The notes beneath the pieces were generated by a model, which made no database searches, had not been told where the DNA came from, and saw only the letters and a list, made by a program, of their open reading frames with translations. Made by a program: the position numbers and the translations under genes. Positions 41,889 through 50,001 of a stretch of DNA of 64,000 bases are shown here, piece by piece (position 1 is the stretch's first letter; each line of letters opens with the position of its first letter). Origin of the DNA: Cognatilysobacter terrigena (GTDB lineage Bacteria; Pseudomonadota; Gammaproteobacteria; Xanthomonadales; Xanthomonadaceae); the NCBI RefSeq assembly GCF_004361065.1, contig NZ_SELT01000009.1:44494-108493 (forward strand). Reading direction: 5' to 3'.

Positions 41889-44825
41889 ATGGGGACGGCA
41901 TTGAACGCGATGAGGATCGAACGGGCACCCGCAGCCGAGCGCCAGCGCATCGGGCGCGCGCTCGGCGGGCTGCTCGATGCGGTCGACATCACGGACTTCG
42001 CCGAACGCGTCGCCGCGTACCTGACCGGCGAAGGTTTCGAGAACGTGGCGGTGGTCTGGCGCAATGCCGGCAGCGACCTGCGCACGCATCCGTCCGCGAC
42101 GCTGGACGATGCCGACCTCACGCTCGCCCGCTCCGCGCGCGGCAATGACGACTGGTCCGTCGACCCGGCACGACGCCGCGTCGCGGCCTGCATCGAAGTG
42201 CAGGACACGGGCGACGCCATCGGCGTCGTGCTGGACGGCCAGGCCCACATGCGCGCGCTGGTGCGCGAGCAGTGCCTGCTGCTCGCGCCCGTGGCGCGCG
42301 CGGTGTTCGAGAAGAACCGCCTCACCGAATCGATGCGTGCGCTCGAGCGTTCCGAGCAGCTGCAGTCGGCGCTGTTCCAGATCGCCGACATGGCGAGCTC
42401 GGAAATGGACCTCAACGACATGCTGCGCGAGCTGCATGCGATCGTCGCCCGGTTCATGTACGCCGAGAACTTCTACATCGCGCTCTACGACGAGCAGAAG
42501 GACGCGATCCGCTTCATCTACCTCGTCGACACCGAAGACACGATCACGCGCCCGCCCAACGAGTTCATCTCGATGGAAGTGCTCGAGCGTGGCCTCACCT
42601 GGTACGTGATCCGCGAGAAGCACCCGCTGATGGGCTCGATGGACGCGATGCGCTCGCAGATCTCCGGGCCCATGCGCGATATCGGCATGGACGCGTACGA
42701 CTGGCTCGGCGTGCCCATCCTCGTCGGCAACAGCGTGCGCGGCGTGCTCGTCGTGCAGAGCTACATCGAACGCCCGCGCTACACGCCGGCCGACCAGGCG
42801 CTGCTCGCCTATGTCGGTAGCCACATCCTGACGGCGCTCGATCGCAAGCTGCAGCAGGAAGAACTCGAACGCCGCGTCGAGGAGCGCACCCAGGCGCTCA
42901 CGCTCGAGGTGCAGGAGCGCCAGCGCAGCGTACGCATCCAGGAAACGCTCTACCGCATCGCCGAGCTGTCGCACACTGCGACCAACCTCGACGAGTTCCA
43001 CGCGGCGGTGCATCGCATCGTCGGCGAATTCCTCGACGCGCGTAACTTCTACATCGCGCTGTTGTCGGACGACGGCAACACGCTGCACTTCCCGTATTTC
43101 GTCGACCAGTACGGCAACCGCGCCGAGAGCCGCCCGGTCGGCCGCGGCGTGTCCGAATATGCGATGCGTTACGGCAAGCCGTTGCTGCTCGACATGACCG
43201 AGCCGGAGACGATCGAGCACATCCGCGAGCTGCAGCGCTGCGGCGAGCTCAACGTGATCGGCAAGGAATCGGTGGCGTGGCTGGGCGTGCCGCTCGTGCT
43301 GGGCGACCGCGTCATGGGCCTGCTCGCCGTGCAGAGCTATACGCCGGGCGTGGGCTACACCGCGCGCGATCGCGAACTGCTCACCTTCATCAGCTACCAG
43401 ATCGCCAACGGCCTGGAGCGCCAACGCGCGGCTGCCGAGCTCAAGAACGCGTACTCGGACCTCGAGCGTCGCGTCGCCGAGCGCACCGTCGAGCTTTCCG
43501 AGCAGATCGAAGTTCGCGAACAGATCGAGCAGCGCCTCAAGCATGAAGTGCTGCACGACTCGCTGACCGGTCTGCCGAACCGCGCCTACCTGCGCGACCA
43601 GCTGGTGCGCGCGCTCGCGCACCGCGAACGCGATCCGTCGTATCGCTTCGCCGTGCTGTTCATGGATCTCGACCGCTTCAAGGTCATCAACGACTCGGTC
43701 GGCCATCTCGTCGGCGACGCGCTGCTCAAGGAAGTGGCGCGTCGGTTCAGTCATTGCGTGCGCGGCGGCCGTGACATGGTCGCGCGCCTGGGTGGCGACG
43801 AGTTCGCGATCCTGATGGAAGTCGATTCACCCGAATCGGCGATGCGCATGGGCCAGCGCGTGATCGATGCGCTGAAGGAACCGGTGCGCGTCGAGGGCAA
43901 GGAGCTTTTCTCCGGCGTCAGCGTCGGCATCACGCTCAGCAGCCCGCATTACACGTCGCCGGAAGACCTGCTGCGCGACGCCGACATCGCGATGTACCGC
44001 GCGAAGGCGGCGGGCCGCCATCGCATCGAAGTGTTCGACGAACAGCTGCACGAGCAGGCGCTGCAGTTGCTGGAAGTCGAGAGCGACCTGCGTCGCGCGA
44101 TCACGCGCCAGGAATTCGAGCCGTATTTCCAGCCGATCGTGCGCCTGGTCGACGGTGCGATCGTCGGTTACGAAGCGCTGATGCGCTGGAACCATCCGGA
44201 CCGCGGCGTGCTCGCGCCGGGCGCGTTCCTGCACGTCGCCGACGCGAGCGGCAGCATGGAGGCGATCGACTGGCAGGTATTCGACCGCACGCTCGACTGC
44301 ATCCATGACCTGCTCAAGCCGGGTCAGTACGTCAACCTCAACTTCTCGCCGCGCCATTTCCGTTCGCAGGATCTGGACGAGCGCTTCCTGCAGCTGATCG
44401 ACGACAAGGGTGTGTCGGCCTCGCAGGTGCGCATCGAAGTGACCGAGGGCGCGCTGCTCGAGAATCCGGAACAGGTCGGCCGCGTGTTCAATCGCCTGCG
44501 CGAGAACGGTGTGCTGATCGCGCTCGACGACTTCGGTACCGGCTATTCGTCGCTGAGCTATCTGCACCGCTTCAAGCTGCACACGGTGAAGATCGATCGC
44601 TCGTTCATCAACGACCTGCAGATCGAGGAAGAGGGCGGCAGCACCGCGGTGGTCCGCGCGATCCTCGCCCTGTCGCGCGCGCAACGCATGGAAGTGGTGG
44701 CCGAAGGCATCGAGACCGAAGCGCAGCGCCGCGCGCTGATGACGCTCGGTTGCGAACTCGGCCAGGGCTACTTCTTCGCGAAGCCGGCGTCGCTGGGATC
44801 GATCCTCGCCTCTCGCGGCCAGTGA
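41889..44825 (+). CDS. GAF-GAF-GGDEF-EAL cyclic-di-GMP enzyme
   Basis: Soluble signalling protein of 978 residues without transmembrane helices. After an N-terminal sensor-like region (about 10-140) it has two GAF domains (about 160-325 and 355-510), a coiled-coil linker, a GGDEF domain (intact GGDEF at 635-639) and an EAL domain (EAL at 762-764). All EAL catalytic elements are present: EALMRW, NLNFSPRHF, EVTEGAL, ALDDFGTGYSS, VKIDRSF, EGIETE and QGYFFAKP. The cyclase inhibitory site is not canonical: the expected RxxD before GGDEF reads GGRD. It is therefore likely an active phosphodiesterase with a possibly active cyclase. ATG 41889 follows GGAGA; ATG 41880 is an alternative. Confidence 0.93.
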   Translation: MGTALNAMRIERAPAAERQRIGRALGGLLDAVDITDFAERVAAYLTGEGFENVAVVWRNAGSDLRTHPSATLDDADLTLARSARGNDDWSVDPARRRVAACIEVQDTGDAIGVVLDGQAHMRALVREQCLLLAPVARAVFEKNRLTESMRALERSEQLQSALFQIADMASSEMDLNDMLRELHAIVARFMYAENFYIALYDEQKDAIRFIYLVDTEDTITRPPNEFISMEVLERGLTWYVIREKHPLMGSMDAMRSQISGPMRDIGMDAYDWLGVPILVGNSVRGVLVVQSYIERPRYTPADQALLAYVGSHILTALDRKLQQEELERRVEERTQALTLEVQERQRSVRIQETLYRIAELSHTATNLDEFHAAVHRIVGEFLDARNFYIALLSDDGNTLHFPYFVDQYGNRAESRPVGRGVSEYAMRYGKPLLLDMTEPETIEHIRELQRCGELNVIGKESVAWLGVPLVLGDRVMGLLAVQSYTPGVGYTARDRELLTFISYQIANGLERQRAAAELKNAYSDLERRVAERTVELSEQIEVREQIEQRLKHEVLHDSLTGLPNRAYLRDQLVRALAHRERDPSYRFAVLFMDLDRFKVINDSVGHLVGDALLKEVARRFSHCVRGGRDMVARLGGDEFAILMEVDSPESAMRMGQRVIDALKEPVRVEGKELFSGVSVGITLSSPHYTSPEDLLRDADIAMYRAKAAGRHRIEVFDEQLHEQALQLLEVESDLRRAITRQEFEPYFQPIVRLVDGAIVGYEALMRWNHPDRGVLAPGAFLHVADASGSMEAIDWQVFDRTLDCIHDLLKPGQYVNLNFSPRHFRSQDLDERFLQLIDDKGVSASQVRIEVTEGALLENPEQVGRVFNRLRENGVLIALDDFGTGYSSLSYLHRFKLHTVKIDRSFINDLQIEEEGGSTAVVRAILALSRAQRMEVVAEGIETEAQRRALMTLGCELGQGYFFAKPASLGSILASRGQ

Positions 44826-45295
44826 TGCGCGCGGCAGGCCCGCACCACGCGGGCCAGCGCCTCGCCGGGAATGCCGGTCTGCAGTGAGCGCCCGCCGCCC
44901 TGAAGGGTGAAGGCGCGGGCGAGCAGCATGCGGTCGAGGATCGGGGCGTCGAGCGCGATCTTGGAGACGTAGCCGCCGGCGCTTGCGCGCTCGACCGGAT
45001 AGTCCATGCCGGTGCCATCGGCGATCAGCGTGATCTTCTCCAGCCCCGCTGGGAGTACCGCGGGGTCGATGCGTAGCAGCAGCCGGGCATCGCCCTGCTC
45101 GCACTGCACGGTCGCGCCGACCCCGGCCGCGCCCCGCCACGCGGCCTGGGCGCCTATGCCGTCGCCCCGGGCCCGCCAGCGGGTGTCGTCCGCCACCACG
45201 GTGCCCGCGGTGGCGACCGTCCACGCCACAACCAGCGCCCCCGCGATCGGGGCGAGGCGGGACAAGCGGCGGCGGCAATGTGACGTGTGTCTCAT
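44768..45295 (-). CDS. secreted protein of unknown function
   Basis: Protein of 175 residues with a signal peptide (about 1-34, ALVVAWTVATAGTVVAD) and a beta-rich mature domain (VQCEQGDARLLLRID, EKITLIADGTGMDYPVE, GGYVSKIALDAPILD) containing two Cys. I do not recognise the family; the pattern is reminiscent of small periplasmic beta-sandwich proteins. Its last 58 bases overlap the 3' end of the EAL gene on the opposite strand, an unusual tail-to-tail overlap. An alternative is a shorter protein with a later stop, which is not possible in this frame. Confidence 0.65.
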   Translation of the reverse strand: MRHTSHCRRRLSRLAPIAGALVVAWTVATAGTVVADDTRWRARGDGIGAQAAWRGAAGVGATVQCEQGDARLLLRIDPAVLPAGLEKITLIADGTGMDYPVERASAGGYVSKIALDAPILDRMLLARAFTLQGGGRSLQTGIPGEALARVVRACRAHHWPREARIDPSDAGFAKK

Positions 45296-45443
45296 TTAGA
45301 CGCGCCAAGCTACCGCCCGGCTGTGCGGAGCGCGTGCATGGCGGCGCGGTTTCCGACCGGCGGTGTTACGCGCCCCTCACCACGCCGTGCTCCATGTCTA
45401 ACGCCCCGGCCGACAGGATCGTTGACGTCGGTTGGAGAACCCC

Positions 45444-45653
45444 ATGACCAAGAACACCCACGAAAAGCACCTGCGCGACGCCGGTCGCCAGAACCCGCCG
45501 CCCGGTCCCGATGATCTCGGCGGCCGCACCCATGCGCTGCGCGCCGGCAAGGACGGCCCGACCCAGCGCAAGTCCGTGCAGCCGCACGAGGCGCCGACCC
45601 GCGACGCCGGTCGTGACGACCGCCGGGACGGCAGCGACAGCAACCGGAACTGA
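45444..45653 (+). CDS. tiny hydrophilic disordered protein
   Basis: Protein of 69 residues made almost only of charged and polar residues with Pro and Gly (HLRDAGRQNPPPGPDDLGGR; DAGRDDRRDGSDSNRN). No signal peptide or hydrophobic segment. GGAG lies six bases before ATG 45444. It is followed 11 bp later by a similar tiny protein and then by a thioredoxin-like gene, so it probably belongs to one operon. Such proteins are typical stress-induced disordered chaperone-like polypeptides, but no family is recognised. Confidence 0.65.
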   Translation: MTKNTHEKHLRDAGRQNPPPGPDDLGGRTHALRAGKDGPTQRKSVQPHEAPTRDAGRDDRRDGSDSNRN

Positions 45654-45664
45654 GGAGGCACGCC

Positions 45665-45853
45665 ATGCGCACCGACCCCGCCGACCGCCGCGCGACGCAG
45701 GAATCGGGCAAGAAAGACGACGCCCGCGACCTCGATCGGCACGGCCAGAAGGTCTCGCCCGCGAACCGGCCTGAAGCGCAGGCCGAAGACGACGCGGCCG
45801 CGATCGACCGCACCCGTTCGCGCGACCCCGGCTTCGGCCGCGGGCACCACTGA
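45665..45853 (+). CDS. tiny hydrophilic disordered protein
   Basis: Protein of 62 residues, again charged and Pro/Gly-rich (RRATQESGKKDDARDLDRHG; DRTRSRDPGFGRGHH). GAGGAGG precedes the ATG. It sits between a similar gene and the thioredoxin-like gene, 3 bp from the latter. Its composition matches its upstream neighbour and the gene at 57279. Function unknown; role in stress is inferred from composition only. Confidence 0.65.
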   Translation: MRTDPADRRATQESGKKDDARDLDRHGQKVSPANRPEAQAEDDAAAIDRTRSRDPGFGRGHH

Positions 45854-45856
45854 GGC

Positions 45857-46180
45857 GTGGCGGCGAGTCGCGCCTACGTCGCCCAGGAACCGGCCCGCGC
45901 GGCCGTCGACGCCATGCGCGGCGACGTGCTGTTGGAATTCGGCGCGCCGTGGTGCCCGCACTGCCTCGCGGCCGAGCCGCTGGTCGAGCACGTGCTCGGC
46001 TTGCACGACGACGTCCAGCATCTGCGCATCGAGGACGGCCGCGGCAAACCGCTCGGCCGGTCGTTTCGCGTGAAGCTGTGGCCGACGTTCGTCCTCATGC
46101 GCGACGGCGTCGAATATGCGCGCGTGGTGCGCCCGCGCGCGTCGCGTGAGGTCGAAGCGCTGTTCGACGACGCCTCGTGA
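45857..46180 (+). CDS. thioredoxin-like protein with CPHC motif
   Basis: Cytoplasmic thioredoxin-fold protein of 107 residues: EFGAPWCPHCLAAEPL with C33 and C36 and the cis-Pro in LWPTFVLM. CPHC is the DsbA-type active site, more oxidising than CGPC, on a protein that has no signal peptide. Start is GTG 45857. It overlaps the next gene (GTGA), so the thioredoxin-like protein and the PhyH-like dioxygenase are coupled. Confidence 0.82.
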   Translation: MAASRAYVAQEPARAAVDAMRGDVLLEFGAPWCPHCLAAEPLVEHVLGLHDDVQHLRIEDGRGKPLGRSFRVKLWPTFVLMRDGVEYARVVRPRASREVEALFDDAS

Positions 46181-47043
46181 ACGTGCAGCCCGCAACGTCC
46201 AGTGACGCCGTGCCGCAGCAGATCGCGACATCGAATCACGACGTCGCGCAGATCATGGGCGGCCTGTACGGGCCCGGCATCATCGGACTCAAGGGCGCGT
46301 TCGACCGCGACTGGGCGCAGCGCCTGCGCGAGGACGTCGACCTGCTGTTCGACGAAGCGCGCGCGATTCCCGGCGGCGCGGTGCCGCGTGGACCGCAGCG
46401 CTGGTATGTCGAGATCCATCCGCAGCGCCTGCGCGGGTTCGTCGATCTCGCGACGCATGCGTGGATCGTCGCCGTGAGCGAAGCGGTGCTCGGGCCGCAG
46501 TGGCGCATCGTCGAAGTCGGCTTCGACGTGCCGGGCCCCGGTGCGATGGATCAACCGTGGCATCGCGATTTCCCGTCGCCCGAAGCGACACGCATCGGGC
46601 GACGCCTCGATTCGCTCGCGTTCAACCTCACGCTGGTCGATGTCGAACCCGACATGGGTCCGTTCGAGATCGCACCCGGCACGCAGTGGGAGGCCGGCGA
46701 GGATTTCGTCGACGGCATGTTCCCGCCCGAGCACCACTGGCCGCGCTATGTCGAACGCGCCGAGCGCAAGCTGCCGCGCATGGGCGACATCTCCGCGCGA
46801 TCGGCGTTGACCGTGCATCGCGGCACCGCGAACCATTCGACGCGTGCCCGCCCGGTGCTGGTGCTCGGCGTCGATGCGCCCGATGCGTGCAATGCCGCGC
46901 GCCACGACCTGCAGCTCACCCACGACTACGCGCGCACGTTGCCGCCCAGCGTGCTCGATCACCTCGCGTGCCGGCTCGTCGATCGACTCGAGCCGATCAT
47001 CCAGTTGCACCAGATCGAAGGGCTGCGGATGGGGCGCACCTAG
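46177..47043 (+). CDS. phytanoyl-CoA dioxygenase (PhyH) family protein
   Basis: Putative Fe(II)/2-oxoglutarate-dependent dioxygenase of 288 residues. The facial triad appears as H129-x-D131 in QPWHRDFPSPEAT and H214 in ALTVHRGTANHS, with R224 for 2-oxoglutarate. Family members hydroxylate lipids, small molecules or amino-acid derivatives; substrate cannot be read. Start is GTG 46177 overlapping the thioredoxin gene; convergent with the DUF2798 gene, 4-base overlap. Confidence 0.84.
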   Translation: MNVQPATSSDAVPQQIATSNHDVAQIMGGLYGPGIIGLKGAFDRDWAQRLREDVDLLFDEARAIPGGAVPRGPQRWYVEIHPQRLRGFVDLATHAWIVAVSEAVLGPQWRIVEVGFDVPGPGAMDQPWHRDFPSPEATRIGRRLDSLAFNLTLVDVEPDMGPFEIAPGTQWEAGEDFVDGMFPPEHHWPRYVERAERKLPRMGDISARSALTVHRGTANHSTRARPVLVLGVDAPDACNAARHDLQLTHDYARTLPPSVLDHLACRLVDRLEPIIQLHQIEGLRMGRT

Positions 47044-47279
47044 ACGACGCGTGCAAGGGCGAGTGCGATGCGCCAGGCAAGCGGGCGCCATGCATACGCG
47101 GCGACGATGGCCGCGGGGCAGGCCGGTCCCCATGCGCGTAGCCAGCGCACCGCGAGACCCGCGTCGACACCGGTGTTGAGCGCGGTCACCACCAGGGCGA
47201 CGAACGCGGACATGCCGATCGCGAGAACGCCGGGAAGCAGACGGACTGCGCGGCGTTCGAGAACAGCGGCGTCGGTCAT
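47040..47279 (-). CDS. DUF2798 small membrane protein
   Basis: Protein of 79 residues with two helices (about 15-35 and 50-70) and the pattern VVTALNTGVDAGLAVRWLRAWGPAC, which matches DUF2798 (two-helix proteins of unknown function). The start ATG 47279 begins the recognised length; the frame extends upstream. Its stop overlaps the PhyH stop. Confidence 0.7.
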   Translation of the reverse strand: MTDAAVLERRAVRLLPGVLAIGMSAFVALVVTALNTGVDAGLAVRWLRAWGPACPAAIVAAYAWRPLAWRIALALARVV

Positions 47280-47442
47280 GCAGCCATTGTTGCGCGGATG
47301 ACGTCGCCGCGGCACGCGAACGTGACGACGCTCGCGTCGCTGCGACATCCATTACCGCCGCCTGACTCGCAACGGCCGCCAGTCAGCGAACAGCGGGGGA
47401 GCGCGCACTACGGTGGGCCCATCCCCGAACCCCGAGGTCGTC

Positions 47443-47751
47443 ATGAAGAACGTCCGCTCGCTTCTCATCGCTGCATTGCTCTCGACCGCGGTCATCGCCC
47501 CGACCGCGCAGGCGGCGTGCCACGACAAGGTCGTCTACCACAAGAAGCCGGTGAAGGATCCGCATCGCGTGACCGGCACCGTGGTCGGCGCCGCACTGGG
47601 TGGCCTGCTCGGCCATCAGGTCGGCGGCGGCACCGGCAAGGATCTCGCGACGGTCGGCGGCGCAGTTGCCGGCGGCGTCGCGGGTCACAAGATCCAGCGT
47701 CACCGCCAGGACCGCGTTTACCGGGAAGTCGTGCGCGTCTGCGACCGCTGA
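47443..47751 (+). CDS. glycine-zipper 2TM-domain secreted protein
   Basis: Protein of 102 residues with a signal peptide (1-25, ending AQAACHD) and a glycine-zipper region (GTVVGAALGGLLGHQVGGGTGKDL, ATVGGAVAGGVAGHKI) typical of outer-membrane-associated Rick_17kDa/YMGG-type proteins. It ends with an Arg-rich stretch and a Cys. GAGG precedes ATG 47443. Membership is by the zipper pattern. Function unknown. Confidence 0.75.
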   Translation: MKNVRSLLIAALLSTAVIAPTAQAACHDKVVYHKKPVKDPHRVTGTVVGAALGGLLGHQVGGGTGKDLATVGGAVAGGVAGHKIQRHRQDRVYREVVRVCDR

Positions 47752-47763
47752 TCCCTGATCGAT

Positions 47764-47800
47764 ACGACGGCCGGGCCCTCGGGTCCGGCCGTCGTCGTTT
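47764..47800 (+). terminator. intrinsic terminator after the glycine-zipper gene
   Basis: Arms ACGACGGCCGG and CCGGCCGTCGT are perfectly complementary (11 bp) around a partly paired loop and are followed by CGTTT. It lies 12 bp beyond the stop codon. Confidence 0.78.
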
Positions 47801-47855
47801 CCGCAGTATCGACATCGCCTGCGTACACTGCGCACCCGTTTTTGCGGAGACCGGT

Positions 47856-48182
47856 GTGAGCGCCTATTCCGAGATCGCCGACGCCATCGTCGACCACGCC
47901 GAATCGATCGCGCGGCTGGATGCGCGCCGGCTCGACGCGGCTGCGTTCGATGCCGCGGTCGACGAGCACGTGCACGCGATCCGCGTGCTGGCCGTCTCGC
48001 ACATCGATCCCGTTGCCGATCGCGCGTTCTTCAAGGCGATCAAGACCGCGACGTCGCGCGTGACCAACGTCTTCGTGCACATCCCCGACGGCATCATCGA
48101 ATTCCTCGTTGACACTGCGCGCGGGCAGCGCCGGTTCGAGCTGTGGAACGCGAAGGAGCTGCGCGCGGGCGGGCGCGACTGA
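47856..48182 (+). CDS. small helical protein of unknown function
   Basis: Cytoplasmic protein of 108 residues from GTG 47856, which has GGAGA five bases upstream. It is helical and acidic at the N-terminus (IADAIVDHAESIARLDARRL) and ends with strands (VFVHIPDGIIEFLVDTARG, RRFELWNAKELRAG). I do not recognise the family. No ATG start is available in the frame near the domain. It lies after a terminator, so it probably has its own promoter. Confidence 0.55.
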   Translation: MSAYSEIADAIVDHAESIARLDARRLDAAAFDAAVDEHVHAIRVLAVSHIDPVADRAFFKAIKTATSRVTNVFVHIPDGIIEFLVDTARGQRRFELWNAKELRAGGRD

Positions 48183-48185
48183 GGT

Positions 48186-48629
48186 TCAGCGGCGCGCGGT
48201 GTTGAGGCTCGCGCAGGCGTCCTCGCAGCGTTCGCGGCGGCCTTCGACGACGCGATACGGCATGCGGAACGGCGGGCCGAGTGGAAGCTCGCAACTGAAA
48301 TAGGCGTCGCCATCGCTGTCGCTGCCTTCGACGACCGAAGCCTGCGGGCGATCGCGTGCGTCGAAGCGTTGCTCGGCCACGCGCAATGGAAAGCGCTGGC
48401 GCACATGCAGGCCGCCGTCGTGGAACAGCGTGGTACGCGTGCAGGCCTGCCGTGATGCGAACACCGCGAACGCAACGCCAGCGACCCAGAACAGCGCCAT
48501 CACCGCGGCGATCGTCCACGGCGAACGCACGCCGTCGCGCAGCAGGACGCCCGTCATAACCATGAGCATGCCGTTCCACGCGGCGGCCATGCCCCACACG
48601 AACGTCGCGATTCGGTTGTGCCAGGTCAT
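48186..48629 (-). CDS. two-helix membrane protein of unknown function
   Basis: Protein of 147 residues: two N-terminal helices (about 8-28 and 40-60, with IAAVMALFWVAGVAFAVFAS) and a C-terminal soluble part with strands (HDGGLHVRQRFPLRV; SCELPLGPPF). The extended frame upstream is Arg-rich and unlike a start; ATG 48629 is chosen. Convergent with the gene at 47856 (3 bp apart). Function unknown. Confidence 0.6.
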   Translation of the reverse strand: MTWHNRIATFVWGMAAAWNGMLMVMTGVLLRDGVRSPWTIAAVMALFWVAGVAFAVFASRQACTRTTLFHDGGLHVRQRFPLRVAEQRFDARDRPQASVVEGSDSDGDAYFSCELPLGPPFRMPYRVVEGRRERCEDACASLNTARR

Positions 48630-48666
48630 GGCGCGAGTGTGCACCGGCGGTATGACCGCTGCGATG

Positions 48667-49917
48667 TCAGAGCAAGTGCCGCAACGCCGGCAGGTACTTC
48701 TCGCTCGACCCGGTGTTGACCGCGACGACGCGCTCGCCGCGACGCAGCAGCCCGCGGTCGAGGAGCTGAGGTATCGCCGCAAGGCAGGCGACACCCTCGG
48801 GCGAAAGCCAGTCATGCGTCTGCGTCCACGTCGACGCCAGTTCGCTCGCGATGTCCGCTTCGTCGACGGCAACCGCCGCGCCGCCGCTCGCACGGATGAT
48901 CTGCAGCACGCGGAAATGACCCACGCCGCCGGGCACGTTCAACCCGGTCGCGAGCGTGTGGCCTGCATCGACGACGGTGGTGTCGTCCGCGCCGGCATCG
49001 AACGCGCGCACCAGCGGCGCGGTGACGCTGCTCTGCACGCAGAGCATGCGCGGGCGACGCGAATCGATCAGGCCGAGCGTTTCGAGTTCGTCCCACGCCT
49101 TCCACATGCCGAGGACGCCGGTGCCGCCGCCGGTGGGGTAGATCACCGCATCGGGCAGCGACCAGCGCGTCTCACCCGGAGCGGGTTCTGCAAGCTCGAG
49201 CCCCAGCGACTTCTTGCCTTCGATACGCCAGCCCGGCTCCTGGAAGGTCGCAACGGAGAACCACCCATTCGGGATGTAGCGCTCCTTGAGGAACGCGCCC
49301 GCCTCGCGGATCGTCGGGCCGACGAGTTCCAGCGTCACACGGTCGGGAAACCGCTTCGCCGCCGCGGCGACACTGCCGAGGATCGGCATCGGCGTGTCCT
49401 CGGGCATCGCCACGACGACGCTGAGCCCGCCTTCGAGCGCGTACCGCACGAGTGAGTCTCCCGCGTTGCCCTGCGTCGGCACCGCGAGCTTCGACAGCCC
49501 GAGCCGACGCGCCTGCGCGGCGACCATCGACATGCCGCGGTCCTTGAAGCTCTGCGTCGGATTCGCGCCGAAACCGGGATGCGCCTTGCCTTCGTCCTTC
49601 AGCCGCAGCTGCAACCCCGCACGCGCCGCCACGGGATGCGTCGAGTAGTCGAGCAGCGGCGTTGCGCCTTCGCCGAGCGGGACGAGGTGCGCGGCGTCGC
49701 GCGGATCGTTCGCATCGAGCGCCATCAACGCGCCGAAGCGCCACATGTCGCGACGCTGCGGTCGGTACCACGCCGCATGCGGTTGCTCGGCGGCGAGACG
49801 CTCGAGGTCGAGCACCATCTCGACCGGTCGGCCGTCGACCGGATCGAGGTTCATCGGCACGTCGGCGGAATATTCGACGCCGGACGCGAGGCCGCGGACA
49901 CAACGCATGTAACCCAT
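48667..49917 (-). CDS. threonine-synthase-like PLP enzyme
   Basis: Fold-type II PLP enzyme of 416 residues. The Schiff-base Lys is K125 in PTQSFKDRGMSM, the phosphate-binding loop and GNAGDSLVRYALEGG are intact, and VIYPTGGGTGVLGMWKAWDEL matches class II (plant-like) threonine synthases, which make threonine from O-phosphohomoserine. An N-terminal extension contains CVRGLASGVEYSADV. No thrA or thrB lies next to it, so it may be an extra threonine synthase or a related enzyme. Start ATG 49917; ATG 49908 is possible. Confidence 0.85.
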   Translation of the reverse strand: MGYMRCVRGLASGVEYSADVPMNLDPVDGRPVEMVLDLERLAAEQPHAAWYRPQRRDMWRFGALMALDANDPRDAAHLVPLGEGATPLLDYSTHPVAARAGLQLRLKDEGKAHPGFGANPTQSFKDRGMSMVAAQARRLGLSKLAVPTQGNAGDSLVRYALEGGLSVVVAMPEDTPMPILGSVAAAAKRFPDRVTLELVGPTIREAGAFLKERYIPNGWFSVATFQEPGWRIEGKKSLGLELAEPAPGETRWSLPDAVIYPTGGGTGVLGMWKAWDELETLGLIDSRRPRMLCVQSSVTAPLVRAFDAGADDTTVVDAGHTLATGLNVPGGVGHFRVLQIIRASGGAAVAVDEADIASELASTWTQTHDWLSPEGVACLAAIPQLLDRGLLRRGERVVAVNTGSSEKYLPALRHLL

Positions 49918-50001
49918 GGGACAGAGGCTCGAAGGAGTCGACCGTCCGTATCGCAGCCCCGCGCGCGGATTTCAACCGCGCGCAGGTTCTGAGCTCATGC
50001 C

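Noticed and set aside
41730..43754. Minus-strand frame of 674 codons opposite the GAF/EAL gene
   Set aside because: Antisense of a clear GAF-GGDEF-EAL gene, with no domain of its own.
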